DNA from: RGIG3009 sp045595845
Lineage (GTDB): Bacteria > Bacillota > Clostridia > Oscillospirales > Acutalibacteraceae
Assembly (NCBI GenBank): GCA_045595845.1
Contig: JAZOBF010000027.1
Location: 1 to 33,835, forward strand
Direction of reading: 5' to 3'
Length of the DNA stretch: 33,835 nt
This document shows, piece after piece, positions 7,368 to 14,062 of this stretch (position 1 is its first letter; every line of letters begins with the position of its first letter). The notes beneath the pieces are model-generated. The model made no database searches and had not been told where the DNA came from. It saw nothing but the letters and a program-made list of their open reading frames with translations. Made by a program: the position numbers and the translations under genes.

Positions 7368-8747
7368 ATGTTCAAAAAATTATTTGCACCAACCGATATG
7401 ACGACGGGTTCGGTTTGGAAAAGCATTGTCGTGTTCACCTTACCGATGCTTATCGGTAATATCGCGCAACAGTTCTACAGTACGGTTGACACCATCGTTG
7501 TCGGTCGATATGCCGAAAATGGTGACAACGCCATTGCGGCGGTCGGCAGCGCGTTGCCGATTCTTAATATGTTGTTGGTGCTTTTTATCGGCATTTCTGC
7601 GGGCGCCAGCGTTATGGTCGCACAGTATTTTGGCGCAGGAAAACGCAAAGAACTTTCGTATACGGTGGGCAATTGTATTACCGTCACCGCTATCGCCTGT
7701 ATTCTTTTGATTGCGATTGCCTCTCCGCTGATTCGACCGCTTTTGGTCCTGCTTAACACGCCCCCGGCTATTATAGACGGCTGTTATGAGTATTTGATGA
7801 TCTCGCTGATCGGCATGGTGGGAATGGGGTATTACAACATTCTCAGCGGCATTCTCCGCGGCCTTGGAGATTCTGTGTCGGCATTGGGTTATCTTTTGGT
7901 GGCTACCGTTATTAATATCGTACTGGATATCTATTTTGTCGCGTTCCTGCACATGGATGTGGCGGGTGTGGCACTGGCCACGGTAATTGCTCAGTTTATT
8001 TCGTCGGTCCTGTGTTTGATAAAACTGGCGCGCATGCGCACGCATTTTGATTTTGAGTGGCAGTATCTTAAACCCCGTGCCCAATATGTAAAAACTCTCA
8101 TCCGATTGGGGTTGCCGTCGGGTATGACACAGGCGATTTTCTCGTCTGCGATGATTGTGGTACAGTCGCTTACCAACTGCTTTGGTGAGTTTTTTATTGC
8201 CGCGAATGTCGTTATCATGCGCGTGGATGGCTTTGCCATGATGCCGAACTTCTCGTTCGGTATGGCGCTGACCACCTTTGCAGGTCAAAATGTCGGGGCA
8301 AACAAGTATGACCGCGTATTCAAAGGCGCACTGCAAGGGACATTATTGGCGGTCGGCTGTTCAACAGTTATTACCGCAACCATTCTTGTGTTCGGAAAAT
8401 CGTTGATGGGCGTTTTCACCGAAACAGCGGCTTTGGTTGATATGAGCTATTATTTGATGAAAATCCTCGCTGTCGGGTATATTGCCGTAGCTGTCACTCA
8501 AAGCTTATCGGGTATCATGCGCGGAGCCGGGGATACGATGACGCCTATGTGGATTTCGTTGATTGCAACGGTTTTACTTCGTATCCCGCTTGCTTATGGT
8601 ATTTCGTTCCTTACGCGAACGCCTGAACTGCCTTTCGGTCGCAACGAGTGTATTCAAATTTCGTTGTTATCGTCGTGGGTGTTTGGCGCAATTCTCACCG
8701 TCATTTTCTATCGAATCGGCAAGTGGAAAACGAAAAAAGTTGCATAA
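7368..8747 (+). CDS. MATE-family efflux transporter
   Basis: A 459-residue polytopic membrane protein with the two-half architecture of MATE exporters, which expel drugs or metabolites in exchange for Na+ or H+. The opening FTLPMLIGNIAQQFYSTVDTIVVG is typical of the family, and a second such half begins near residue 240 with LGLPSGMTQAIFSSAMIVV. Twelve hydrophobic segments are expected. Start at ATG 7368 is preferred to GTG 7356 because AGGGTG at 7353-7358 lies about nine bases ahead of the ATG and overlaps the GTG. It has its own promoter and is monocistronic or nearly so. It belongs to the DinF/NorM-like group common in Clostridia; the substrate cannot be told from sequence. Confidence 0.93.
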   Translation: MFKKLFAPTDMTTGSVWKSIVVFTLPMLIGNIAQQFYSTVDTIVVGRYAENGDNAIAAVGSALPILNMLLVLFIGISAGASVMVAQYFGAGKRKELSYTVGNCITVTAIACILLIAIASPLIRPLLVLLNTPPAIIDGCYEYLMISLIGMVGMGYYNILSGILRGLGDSVSALGYLLVATVINIVLDIYFVAFLHMDVAGVALATVIAQFISSVLCLIKLARMRTHFDFEWQYLKPRAQYVKTLIRLGLPSGMTQAIFSSAMIVVQSLTNCFGEFFIAANVVIMRVDGFAMMPNFSFGMALTTFAGQNVGANKYDRVFKGALQGTLLAVGCSTVITATILVFGKSLMGVFTETAALVDMSYYLMKILAVGYIAVAVTQSLSGIMRGAGDTMTPMWISLIATVLLRIPLAYGISFLTRTPELPFGRNECIQISLLSSWVFGAILTVIFYRIGKWKTKKVA

Positions 8748-8751
8748 CCTC

Positions 8752-8780
8752 TTGCACCGTTCCCGAAAATCGTGTAAAAT
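8752..8780 (+). promoter_or_regulatory. promoter for the phosphoribosyltransferase-like gene
   Basis: TTGCAC at 8752-8757 and TAAAAT at 8775-8780 with a 17-base spacer. The start codon at 8813 is preceded by AAGGGGGAA. Confidence 0.65.
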
Positions 8781-8812
8781 ATAAAAAAGAGCATCAATAA
8801 GGGGGAACCGTC

Positions 8813-9454
8813 ATGCCGACTTTACACACCATGAAATACGCCACCAAACGCAACAACTTGTTTTTGCGTGTTGCCATGGGACATTTTGCTACCGCGAACT
8901 GCCACAGCAACTATTACATAGATGTGGTTGCGCAAAAAGCCCGTATGTCCGAGGCGCGCGCCGTGGCGGAAGAAATCGGCTCTTATTACTACGCCGATAC
9001 GGTAGTCGATACGATTTTGTGTTTGGACGGTACCGAAGTCATCGGTGCGTGCCTTGCGGATTGCCTATCCAAAGCAGATATTATCAACATGAATGCCCAT
9101 AAATCCATTTATGTGGTGACACCCGAAATCGTTTCGGGCAGTCAACTCATGTTCCGCGATAACATCGTGCCGATGGTCGCGGGCAAGCATGTTATGATTT
9201 TAGCGGTGTCAGTAGCTTCCGGTAAAACGGTGGAAGCCGCGGTCGATGCCGTCAGGTATTACGGCGGTACGGTATCGGGTGTTTCGGCAATCTTCTCGAC
9301 CGCAAAAGAGTGTGCAGGTTTGCCGGTGCATTCGGTGTTTGACCCCAACGACTTGCCGGATTATCAAAGCTATCCCTCCCACGAATGCCCGATGTGCAAG
9401 GCAGGTAAAAAAGTGGATGCCCTGGTCAACTGCCACGGGTTTTCAAAGTTGTGA
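8813..9454 (+). CDS. phosphoribosyltransferase-like protein with degenerate PRPP loop
   Basis: A 213-residue protein resembling type I phosphoribosyltransferases of the orotate/xanthine kind. The region around residues 127-163 has the expected strand-loop-helix: VMIL, then A131-V132-S-V-A-S-G137-K-T139, then a helix and the YYGGTVSGVSAIF strand. Active enzymes carry two acidic residues where Ala131 and Val132 stand, so PRPP chemistry is doubtful; the SGxT phosphate loop is kept. The C-terminus has a cysteine cluster, Cys192-x2-Cys195 and Cys207-His208, that could hold zinc. It has its own promoter and terminator, so context does not reveal a partner. It may be a regulatory PRPP- or nucleotide-binding protein or a diverged enzyme. 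Fold is fairly sure; activity is not. Confidence 0.75.
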   Translation: MPTLHTMKYATKRNNLFLRVAMGHFATANCHSNYYIDVVAQKARMSEARAVAEEIGSYYYADTVVDTILCLDGTEVIGACLADCLSKADIINMNAHKSIYVVTPEIVSGSQLMFRDNIVPMVAGKHVMILAVSVASGKTVEAAVDAVRYYGGTVSGVSAIFSTAKECAGLPVHSVFDPNDLPDYQSYPSHECPMCKAGKKVDALVNCHGFSKL

Positions 9455-9469
9455 TCGCTATTTATACCG

Positions 9470-9496
9470 AGACAGCCGAAAGGCTGTCTTTCTTTT
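9470..9496 (+). terminator. intrinsic terminator before bile salt hydrolase
   Basis: AGACAGCC, GAAA tetraloop, GGCTGTCT, then a T-rich run. It ends the phosphoribosyltransferase-like gene. Confidence 0.93.
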
Positions 9497-9525
9497 TGTA
9501 TATACGAGGACACTTGTCGTATCCT
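9496..9525 (+). promoter_or_regulatory. bile salt hydrolase promoter with inverted repeat in the spacer
   Basis: TTGTAT at 9496-9501 and TATCCT at 9520-9525 are 18 bases apart. Between and across them lie ATACGA at 9502-9507 and TCGTAT at 9517-9522, a perfect 6-base inverted repeat, with a second overlapping palindrome GACA-CT-TGTC at 9509-9518. This is a plausible repressor site. Promoter strength looks modest; the operator is an inference. Confidence 0.5.
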
Positions 9526-9544
9526 ATGTGTGGGAGTGATGACA

Positions 9545-10507
9545 ATGTGTACGGCAATTACCTATCAGACACGCGATTTTTATTTCGGCAGAACGCTGGA
9601 CTATGAGGTGGCATTTGGTGAAATGGTGACGGTCACACCTCGCAATTTTCCGTTTTCCTTTCGACATGATGAACCGCTAAAAACCCATTATGCGATGGTC
9701 GGCATGGCGCATGTAGCGGACGGCTACCCGCTGTATTATGATGCCGTCAATGAAAAAGGGTTGTGCATGGCGGGGCTGAATTTTGTTGGTAATGCGCGGT
9801 ATGGCGCACCTGTAGAGAATAAGCAAAATATTGCTCAATTCGAGTTGATTCCGTGGTTGCTCGGTCAATGTGCGACGGTGAGAGAAGTGCGTGAAAAACT
9901 GCGCACGATTAACATCGTGGATACCCCGTTCAGCCCAAAATATCCTACTGCACAACTACATTGGTTGATAGCGGACAAGGCCGAAGCCGTTACGCTTGAA
10001 TCGGTTGAAGAAGGGTTGATGGTATACGATAATCCTGTGGGCGTATTGACCAACAACCCGTCGTTTGAAGAACAATATCGCGGTTTGGAATCCTATGCGC
10101 ATCTTACTGCTAAAGAACCGACATTTCACGGCAATCCCCGCACATACAGCAGGGGGAGAGGGGCGCTTGGTCTGCCGGGTGATCTATCGTCACCGTCACG
10201 ATTTGTCCGTGCGGTTTTCACAAAACAAAACGCCGTGTCAGGGGATGGGGAAAACGAGAGTGTCGGTCAGTTTTTTCACATCTTGGGAACAGTTGAGCAA
10301 ACGCGAGGATGCTGTGAGCTTGAAGGAGGGCAATATGAAATAACCCTGTATACATCGTGTTGCAATGCGGATAAGGGCATCTATTATTATACCACTTACG
10401 GCAATCGGCAGATCGTAGCGATAACTATGCATCATGAGAAACTTGATTCAAACGAATTGATTGGCTATCCGCTTATCAGCGATGAACAGATATACCGTCA
10501 AAATTGA
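9545..10507 (+). CDS. cbh: choloylglycine/bile salt hydrolase
   Basis: This 320-residue Ntn-family enzyme would cut the amide bond of glycine- or taurine-conjugated bile acids. The start at 9545 places Cys at residue 2, the nucleophile freed by removal of Met. Other catalytic positions are visible: Arg16 and Asp19 in FGRTLDYE, Asn79 in AGLNF, Asn170 in GVLTNNP, and Arg219 in GLPGDLSSPSRF. The C-terminal TLYTSC and GIYYYTTYGN blocks match clostridial bile salt hydrolases closely, and length is near the usual 325 residues. Penicillin V acylases share the fold, but these motifs favour bile salts. There is no signal peptide, as is normal for the family. It stands alone behind its own promoter. 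This is the best habitat marker in the window. Confidence 0.93.
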   Translation: MCTAITYQTRDFYFGRTLDYEVAFGEMVTVTPRNFPFSFRHDEPLKTHYAMVGMAHVADGYPLYYDAVNEKGLCMAGLNFVGNARYGAPVENKQNIAQFELIPWLLGQCATVREVREKLRTINIVDTPFSPKYPTAQLHWLIADKAEAVTLESVEEGLMVYDNPVGVLTNNPSFEEQYRGLESYAHLTAKEPTFHGNPRTYSRGRGALGLPGDLSSPSRFVRAVFTKQNAVSGDGENESVGQFFHILGTVEQTRGCCELEGGQYEITLYTSCCNADKGIYYYTTYGNRQIVAITMHHEKLDSNELIGYPLISDEQIYRQN

Positions 10508-10514
10508 GATTGTG

Positions 10515-10542
10515 TTGACAAACGCCGCAGCGGTGTTATAAT
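10515..10542 (+). promoter_or_regulatory. strong promoter before the inverted-arm element
   Basis: Consensus TTGACA at 10515-10520 and TATAAT at 10537-10542 with a 16-base spacer. The predicted start point, about 10549-10551, falls right at the first base of the long 5' inverted arm. Confidence 0.82.
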
Positions 10543-10551
10543 GGTCTGCGG

Positions 10552-10828
10552 TTAACCACAACTGTTGCACTCGAACCCGCCTCAAACGCGGATCTTCGGC
10601 GCTTTGTGGTTTGTTATCATCGCAAGGCGACAGCCTTGCTTCTTCTGCCGCACCCCAAATCATCCAAAAATCCGTCCGTTTGCAGGTCGGAGAATGTATT
10701 TTGAGGGAAATGGTGTGGGATGCAAGGCAAAAACACAGTAAATCCTTTCGGATTTACGAGTATTTTAACGCAGCAGACACATCATTTCCCCAAAATAAAT
10801 CGGGTTCGAGTGCGTCAGTTGTGGTTAA
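10552..10828 (+). repeat. 277-base element with 28-base inverted ends (structured RNA or MITE-like)
   Basis: The ends 10552-10579 and 10801-10828 are reverse complements at 26 of 28 positions, broken only by one 2-base mismatch, and both ends finish in TTAA. Directly inside the right arm, 10694-10717 pairs with 10778-10800 with one bulge, one mismatch and one G-U. Inside that is a hairpin, 10738-10745 with 10750-10757. A further hairpin lies at 10622-10628 with 10633-10639. Nothing in the block looks coding. It fills the 334-base gap between bile salt hydrolase and the next gene, from just after a strong promoter to the ribosome binding site of that gene. A 19-base piece of the arm recurs at 19159-19177. 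It could be a leader RNA, an independent ncRNA or a mobile palindromic repeat. Confidence 0.75.
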
Positions 10829-10841
10829 AGGAAGTGACAGC

Positions 10842-11060
10842 ATGAAACGGAAGTTATACGGCAACGCCATCACGCCTGTTTGCGAAATCTGCGCCAACGG
10901 ACGGCGTTCCTCCGACGGGCGGGTGATTTTGTGCCTGCGCAAAGGCATCATGCAACCCACGGCACGCTGCCGCAAATTTCAGTACGATCCGCTTCGCCGC
11001 ATTCCGTACATTCAGCCGGAACTGCAAAACTACACGGAAGCCGATTTCCGCTTAGATTAA
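10842..11060 (+). CDS. small four-cysteine protein of unknown function
   Basis: A 72-residue protein with Cys14-x2-Cys17, Cys31 and Cys43, which could hold one zinc or iron, and a CRKFQYDPLRRIP block followed by an acidic tail. I recall similar short proteins in many Clostridia but know of no assigned function, so this remains a hypothetical zinc-ribbon-like protein. Start at ATG 10842 is supported by AAAGGAAG at 10827-10834. The same frame stays open upstream to 10611, but that stretch lies in the inverted-arm element and does not look like protein. It is read from the strong promoter at 10515 through the structured leader. It is followed directly by the ylxM-ffh promoter. Confidence 0.75.
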   Translation: MKRKLYGNAITPVCEICANGRRSSDGRVILCLRKGIMQPTARCRKFQYDPLRRIPYIQPELQNYTEADFRLD

Positions 11061-11078
11061 TTTTTTTGCTTTTCCCTA

Positions 11079-11107
11079 TTGACAAGTCAAAACGGCTTTG
11101 TTATAAT
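11079..11107 (+). promoter_or_regulatory. promoter for ylxM-ffh
   Basis: Consensus TTGACA at 11079-11084 and TATAAT at 11102-11107 with a 17-base spacer. Confidence 0.9.
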
Positions 11108-11110
11108 AGG

Positions 11111-11161
11111 TGTAAAGCAAATTCCTTTACAGGAAACGCTTGGAAAACCGAGCGTTTTTTT
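11111..11161 (+). terminator. leader hairpin plus intrinsic terminator (possible attenuator) before ylxM
   Basis: Right after the predicted transcription start, TGTAAAG at 11111-11117 pairs with CTTTACA at 11125-11131. Then AACGCTTGG at 11135-11143 pairs with CCGAGCGTT at 11148-11156 (one G-U), followed by a run of T. Because it lies downstream of the promoter and upstream of ylxM (ATG 11197), it would end most transcripts at about 50 bases unless antitermination or a second start exists. Confidence 0.75.
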
Positions 11162-11196
11162 GTTTGCCGATTTTATGCTGTAAGGAGGGACAAGAA

Positions 11197-11562
11197 ATGC
11201 CGAAAAACATGGAAATCATTTGGTTGTTTGATTTTTACGGGGATATGCTCACCGAAAAACAACGGCAAGTGGTAGAACTGTATTATGAAGAAGACTTGTC
11301 CCTGGCGGAAATCGCCGAAAACCAGCACATTACGCGTCAAGGCGTGCGGGATGCCATCAAACGCGCGGAAGCGCAGATGATGGAAATGGAAGACCGTTTG
11401 CATTTGGCGGCTCGTTTTCGCGGCATGTGTGACGGGTTGGAAGCGATCCGTGAAGCGGCACAGGATATTCAGGTGCTCAATGACCGCACCCGTTATTCCC
11501 GTGATATTGAAGACCGTGCCAAGCAGATTGTTCAACTGGCCGACGAATTGAGAGAGAGGTAA
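11197..11562 (+). CDS. ylxM: YlxM-family signal recognition particle-associated protein
   Basis: A 121-residue UPF0122/YlxM protein. It has a sigma-70 region 4-like helix-turn-helix: LTEKQRQVVELYYEEDLSLAEIAE then ITRQGVRDAIKRAE (residues about 18-60), followed by a helical tail. Family members sit next to ffh in Firmicutes and are reported to bind SRP components and tune SRP activity. The ATG at 11197 is preceded by AAGGAGGGA at 11182-11190. An earlier in-frame start at 11140 would lie within the terminator hairpin and is rejected. The gene ends 5 bases before ffh, so the two are translated together. Confidence 0.93.
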   Translation: MPKNMEIIWLFDFYGDMLTEKQRQVVELYYEEDLSLAEIAENQHITRQGVRDAIKRAEAQMMEMEDRLHLAARFRGMCDGLEAIREAAQDIQVLNDRTRYSRDIEDRAKQIVQLADELRER

Positions 11563-11567
11563 GTGCC

Positions 11568-12929
11568 GTGGCATTTGAAGGACTCTCCGAAAAACTCTCC
11601 GCCGCGTTCAAACGGCTGAAAAATAAGGGTAAACTCACCGAATCCGATGTCAAGGAAGCGATGCGCGAAGTGCGCTTGGCACTGCTTGAAGCGGATGTTA
11701 ACTACAAAGTTGCCAAGGACTTTACGGCGACGGTGGCGCAACGCGCTGTCGGTGAGAAAGTCATGGAAAGCCTCACCCCCGCGCAGATGGTCATCAAGCT
11801 GGTCAACGAGGAGCTCACCGCGCTCATGGGCGGTGAAGCCGCACGGCTCGCTAATGCCAACCGTCCTCCGTGTGTCATCATGATGTGCGGTCTGCAAGGT
11901 TCGGGTAAAACCACGCATTCGGCAAAACTCGCCAAGATGCTCAAAGGACAAGGGCATCGTCCGTTGCTCGTCGCGTGTGATGTGTACCGTCCCGCCGCTA
12001 TTACACAGCTGCAAGTGGTCGGCGCGTCTGCCGGTGTGCCGGTGTTTGAGCGCGGCACCATAAATCCCGTTGAGATTGCCAAACAAGCGGTCGCCCACGC
12101 CAAGGATCACGGAAACGATTATGTCATTCTCGATACCGCCGGCCGTCTGCACATTGACGAACAACTGATGGCGGAACTCAAAAATATTCGTACAGCCGTT
12201 ACCCCTCAGGAAATTCTGCTTGTTGTGGATGCCATGACAGGCCAAGATGCGGTCAATGTGGCAAGTTCGTTTAACGAAACGCTGTCTATCGACGGTGTCA
12301 TCTTAACGAAACTTGACGGTGACACCCGTGGGGGTGCGGCACTGTCGGTACGCGCGGTAACAGGCAAACCCGTTAAATTCGCAGGCACAGGCGAAAAGCT
12401 GGACGATTTAGAGGTCTTCCACCCTGCGCGCATGGCATCGCGTATTCTCGGCATGGGCGACGTCATGTCACTCATCGAGAAAGCACAACAACAAATTGAC
12501 GAGCGTGAAGCCGAAGAACTTGCCCGCAAAATGCAGCAAGACACCTTTGACTTTAACGATATGTTGGATCAGTTCCGTCAGATTCAAAAAATGGGTGACA
12601 TCAAAAGTCTGCTCGGCATGATTCCGGGTATGGGCAAGCAACTCAAGGATGTGGATATTGACGAGCGGCAGTTTGCCCGCATCGAGGCAATCATCCTATC
12701 CATGACGGAAAAAGAGCGCCGCAAACCCGACATCATCAATCCGTCCCGCAAACGGCGTATTGCCGCGGGATGCGGGATGCGGGTCGAGGATGTCAACCGT
12801 CTGCTCAAGCAGTATGACACCATGAAACAGCTCATGAAACGCATGAAAAACATGGGCAAAAAAGGCGGCCGCGGTATGCCGATGGGATTTGGCGGATTCG
12901 GCGGCAAGAGCAATCCCTTTGGGTTCTAA
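11568..12929 (+). CDS. ffh: signal recognition particle GTPase Ffh
   Basis: This 453-residue SRP54 homologue binds SRP RNA and signal sequences and targets nascent membrane proteins to FtsY. Order: N-terminal helical bundle (about 1-90), GTPase G domain with GLQGSGKT at 108-115, DTAGR, and TKLDGD near 248, then a methionine-rich M domain from about 300 with MGDIKSLLGMIPGMGKQL and repeated MKxMxxM. The tail is Gly/Met-rich and ends in SNPFGF. It starts with GTG at 11568, with GAGAGAGG nearby in the end of ylxM. Full-length and intact. rpsP follows after 62 bases. No SRP RNA gene was found in the window. Confidence 0.97.
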   Translation: MAFEGLSEKLSAAFKRLKNKGKLTESDVKEAMREVRLALLEADVNYKVAKDFTATVAQRAVGEKVMESLTPAQMVIKLVNEELTALMGGEAARLANANRPPCVIMMCGLQGSGKTTHSAKLAKMLKGQGHRPLLVACDVYRPAAITQLQVVGASAGVPVFERGTINPVEIAKQAVAHAKDHGNDYVILDTAGRLHIDEQLMAELKNIRTAVTPQEILLVVDAMTGQDAVNVASSFNETLSIDGVILTKLDGDTRGGAALSVRAVTGKPVKFAGTGEKLDDLEVFHPARMASRILGMGDVMSLIEKAQQQIDEREAEELARKMQQDTFDFNDMLDQFRQIQKMGDIKSLLGMIPGMGKQLKDVDIDERQFARIEAIILSMTEKERRKPDIINPSRKRRIAAGCGMRVEDVNRLLKQYDTMKQLMKRMKNMGKKGGRGMPMGFGGFGGKSNPFGF

Positions 12930-12991
12930 TTTCAACCGCATTTGCGGTTGGTGAAGAATATCATTTTGAGTACATTTTGGAGGTAACCAAC

Positions 12992-13231
12992 ATGGCAGTA
13001 AAAATCAGACTGCGCCGCATGGGCGCCAAGAAAGCACCGTTCTATCGCGTTGTGGTAGCGGATTCCCGTTATCCCCGTGACGGCCGTTTCATTGAGGAAA
13101 TCGGCTATTACAACCCGCTCGAAGAGCCGGCTGTTGTGAAAATCGATGTTGAAAAAGCACAGAAATGGATTGCGAACGGCGCTCAGCCCACCGATACCGT
13201 TAAAGATCTGCTGAAGAAAGCCGGCATCTGA
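12992..13231 (+). CDS. rpsP: 30S ribosomal protein S16
   Basis: A 79-residue S16 protein of the small ribosomal subunit, with the conserved N-terminus VKIRLRRMGAKKAPFYRVVVADSR and the central GRFIEEIGYYNP block. The start at ATG 12992 follows GGAGGTAA at 12979-12986; the longer reading from TTG 12977 only translates the ribosome binding site. It opens the classical rpsP-khpA-rimM-trmD ribosome-maturation cluster. Between ffh and rpsP is a CAACCGC/GCGGTTG hairpin without a T-run, so read-through from ffh is likely. Confidence 0.97.
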   Translation: MAVKIRLRRMGAKKAPFYRVVVADSRYPRDGRFIEEIGYYNPLEEPAVVKIDVEKAQKWIANGAQPTDTVKDLLKKAGI

Positions 13232-13242
13232 GGGTACCGCAC

Positions 13243-13479
13243 ATGAAAGACTTATTGTTGACTATTGCACGCGGTCTCGTGGAAGATCCCGATGCTGTCA
13301 CCGTGACCGAGGATGCCCCCGCGGAAGATGGCACGATCGTGTTTCATCTTCGCGTTGCGGCAGACGATATGGGGCGTGTGATCGGCAAGCAGGGCCGTAT
13401 CGCGAAAGCGATGCGCACCGTCATGCGTGCCGCCGCTACCCGTCAAGATGCCAAAGTATTGGTCGAAATCGACGACTGA
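13243..13479 (+). CDS. khpA: KH-domain RNA-binding protein KhpA
   Basis: A 78-residue single KH-domain protein with the RNA-binding GKQG loop in GRVIGKQGRIAKAMRTVMRAAA. KhpA pairs with KhpB in Gram-positive bacteria and affects cell-size control and small-RNA handling. Its position, 11 bases after rpsP, is the standard one. The N-terminal half is unusually acidic (EDPDAVTVTEDAPAEDG). A strong terminator follows 11 bases after the stop, so rimM-trmD may be transcribed less or have a separate start. Confidence 0.95.
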   Translation: MKDLLLTIARGLVEDPDAVTVTEDAPAEDGTIVFHLRVAADDMGRVIGKQGRIAKAMRTVMRAAATRQDAKVLVEIDD

Positions 13480-13490
13480 TGAACACCCGA

Positions 13491-13520
13491 CCTCTCACGG
13501 CAACCCGTGAGAGGTTTTTT
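13491..13520 (+). terminator. intrinsic terminator between khpA and rimM
   Basis: CCTCTCACGG, CAAC loop, CCGTGAGAGG, then six T. It stands inside the normally continuous rpsP-trmD operon, 24 bases before the rimM start, so it would set a lower level for rimM-trmD by partial read-through. Confidence 0.93.
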
Positions 13521-13543
13521 CCAAAAAAGAAAGGAATCGCAGT

Positions 13544-14062
13544 ATGCCGAAACAGATTTTTTTGGAAGCCGGCGAGATCGTCGGCACACACGGTGTGCGC
13601 GGCGAGGTCCGCGTTCGCCCGGAATGTGATTCGCCCGAACTGTTCAGCACGCTTCGTACCGTGTATTTTGATGTAGAGGGCAAGCGGTCGGTTCGCATGA
13701 AAGCGCGCCCGCATAAAACAATCGCCTTGGCGAAACTGGACGGGGTGGATACCGTAGAAGCTGCCGCCGCCTTACGCGGCACCATGCTGTATCTCAACCG
13801 CCGCGATCTAAAACTGGAAAAGGGCCGTTATTTTATCTGTGACCTAATCGGTGCCACCGTGGTGGACTGCGACACGGGCGCCGTTTACGGCATCTGCACC
13901 GATGTAACACACACCGGTTCCAACGATGTCTATCACATGAAATCCGAAAACGGCAACGACATTCTGATTCCCGCGATTCCCGATGTTGTGCGCGAAGTGG
14001 ATGTCGAGCGCGGCATCATTCGTATTTTCCCGATGTTAGGATTGTTTGACGATGAGAATTGA
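13544..14062 (+). CDS. rimM: ribosome maturation factor RimM
   Basis: A 172-residue RimM, which binds S19 and helps mature the 30S head. It has the N-terminal beta-barrel signature AGEIVGTHGVRGEVRVRP (residues about 7-24) and a PRC-barrel C-terminal domain with RYFICDLIGATVVD and ILIPAIPDVVREVDV. The start at ATG 13544 follows AAAGGAATC. The end overlaps trmD by 11 bases, indicating translational coupling. Length is typical. Confidence 0.96.
   Translation: MPKQIFLEAGEIVGTHGVRGEVRVRPECDSPELFSTLRTVYFDVEGKRSVRMKARPHKTIALAKLDGVDTVEAAAALRGTMLYLNRRDLKLEKGRYFICDLIGATVVDCDTGAVYGICTDVTHTGSNDVYHMKSENGNDILIPAIPDVVREVDVERGIIRIFPMLGLFDDEN

Noticed and set aside
7440..8336. 298-residue - strand ORF opposite the MATE gene
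   Set aside because: Antisense shadow rich in His/Arg/Gln, with no ribosome binding site and no family match.
10552..10828. SRP RNA gene upstream of ffh
   Set aside because: Length and paired ends fit the large Gram-positive SRP RNA, but the conserved helix 8 loop (GGAAGG with AGCAGC) is not present in the right setting.
10801..10828. tRNA-like T-arm (GGTTCGAGT)
   Set aside because: The motif is part of the inverted arm; no acceptor, anticodon or D-arm can be drawn around it.
10611..10841. In-frame N-terminal extension of the four-cysteine protein
   Set aside because: The frame is open, but it translates the inverted-arm element, lacks a ribosome binding site, and the short form has AAAGGAAG before its ATG.
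12933..12950. Terminator between ffh and rpsP
   Set aside because: CAACCGC/GCGGTTG forms a hairpin but has no T-run after it, so it is more likely a processing or stability element.
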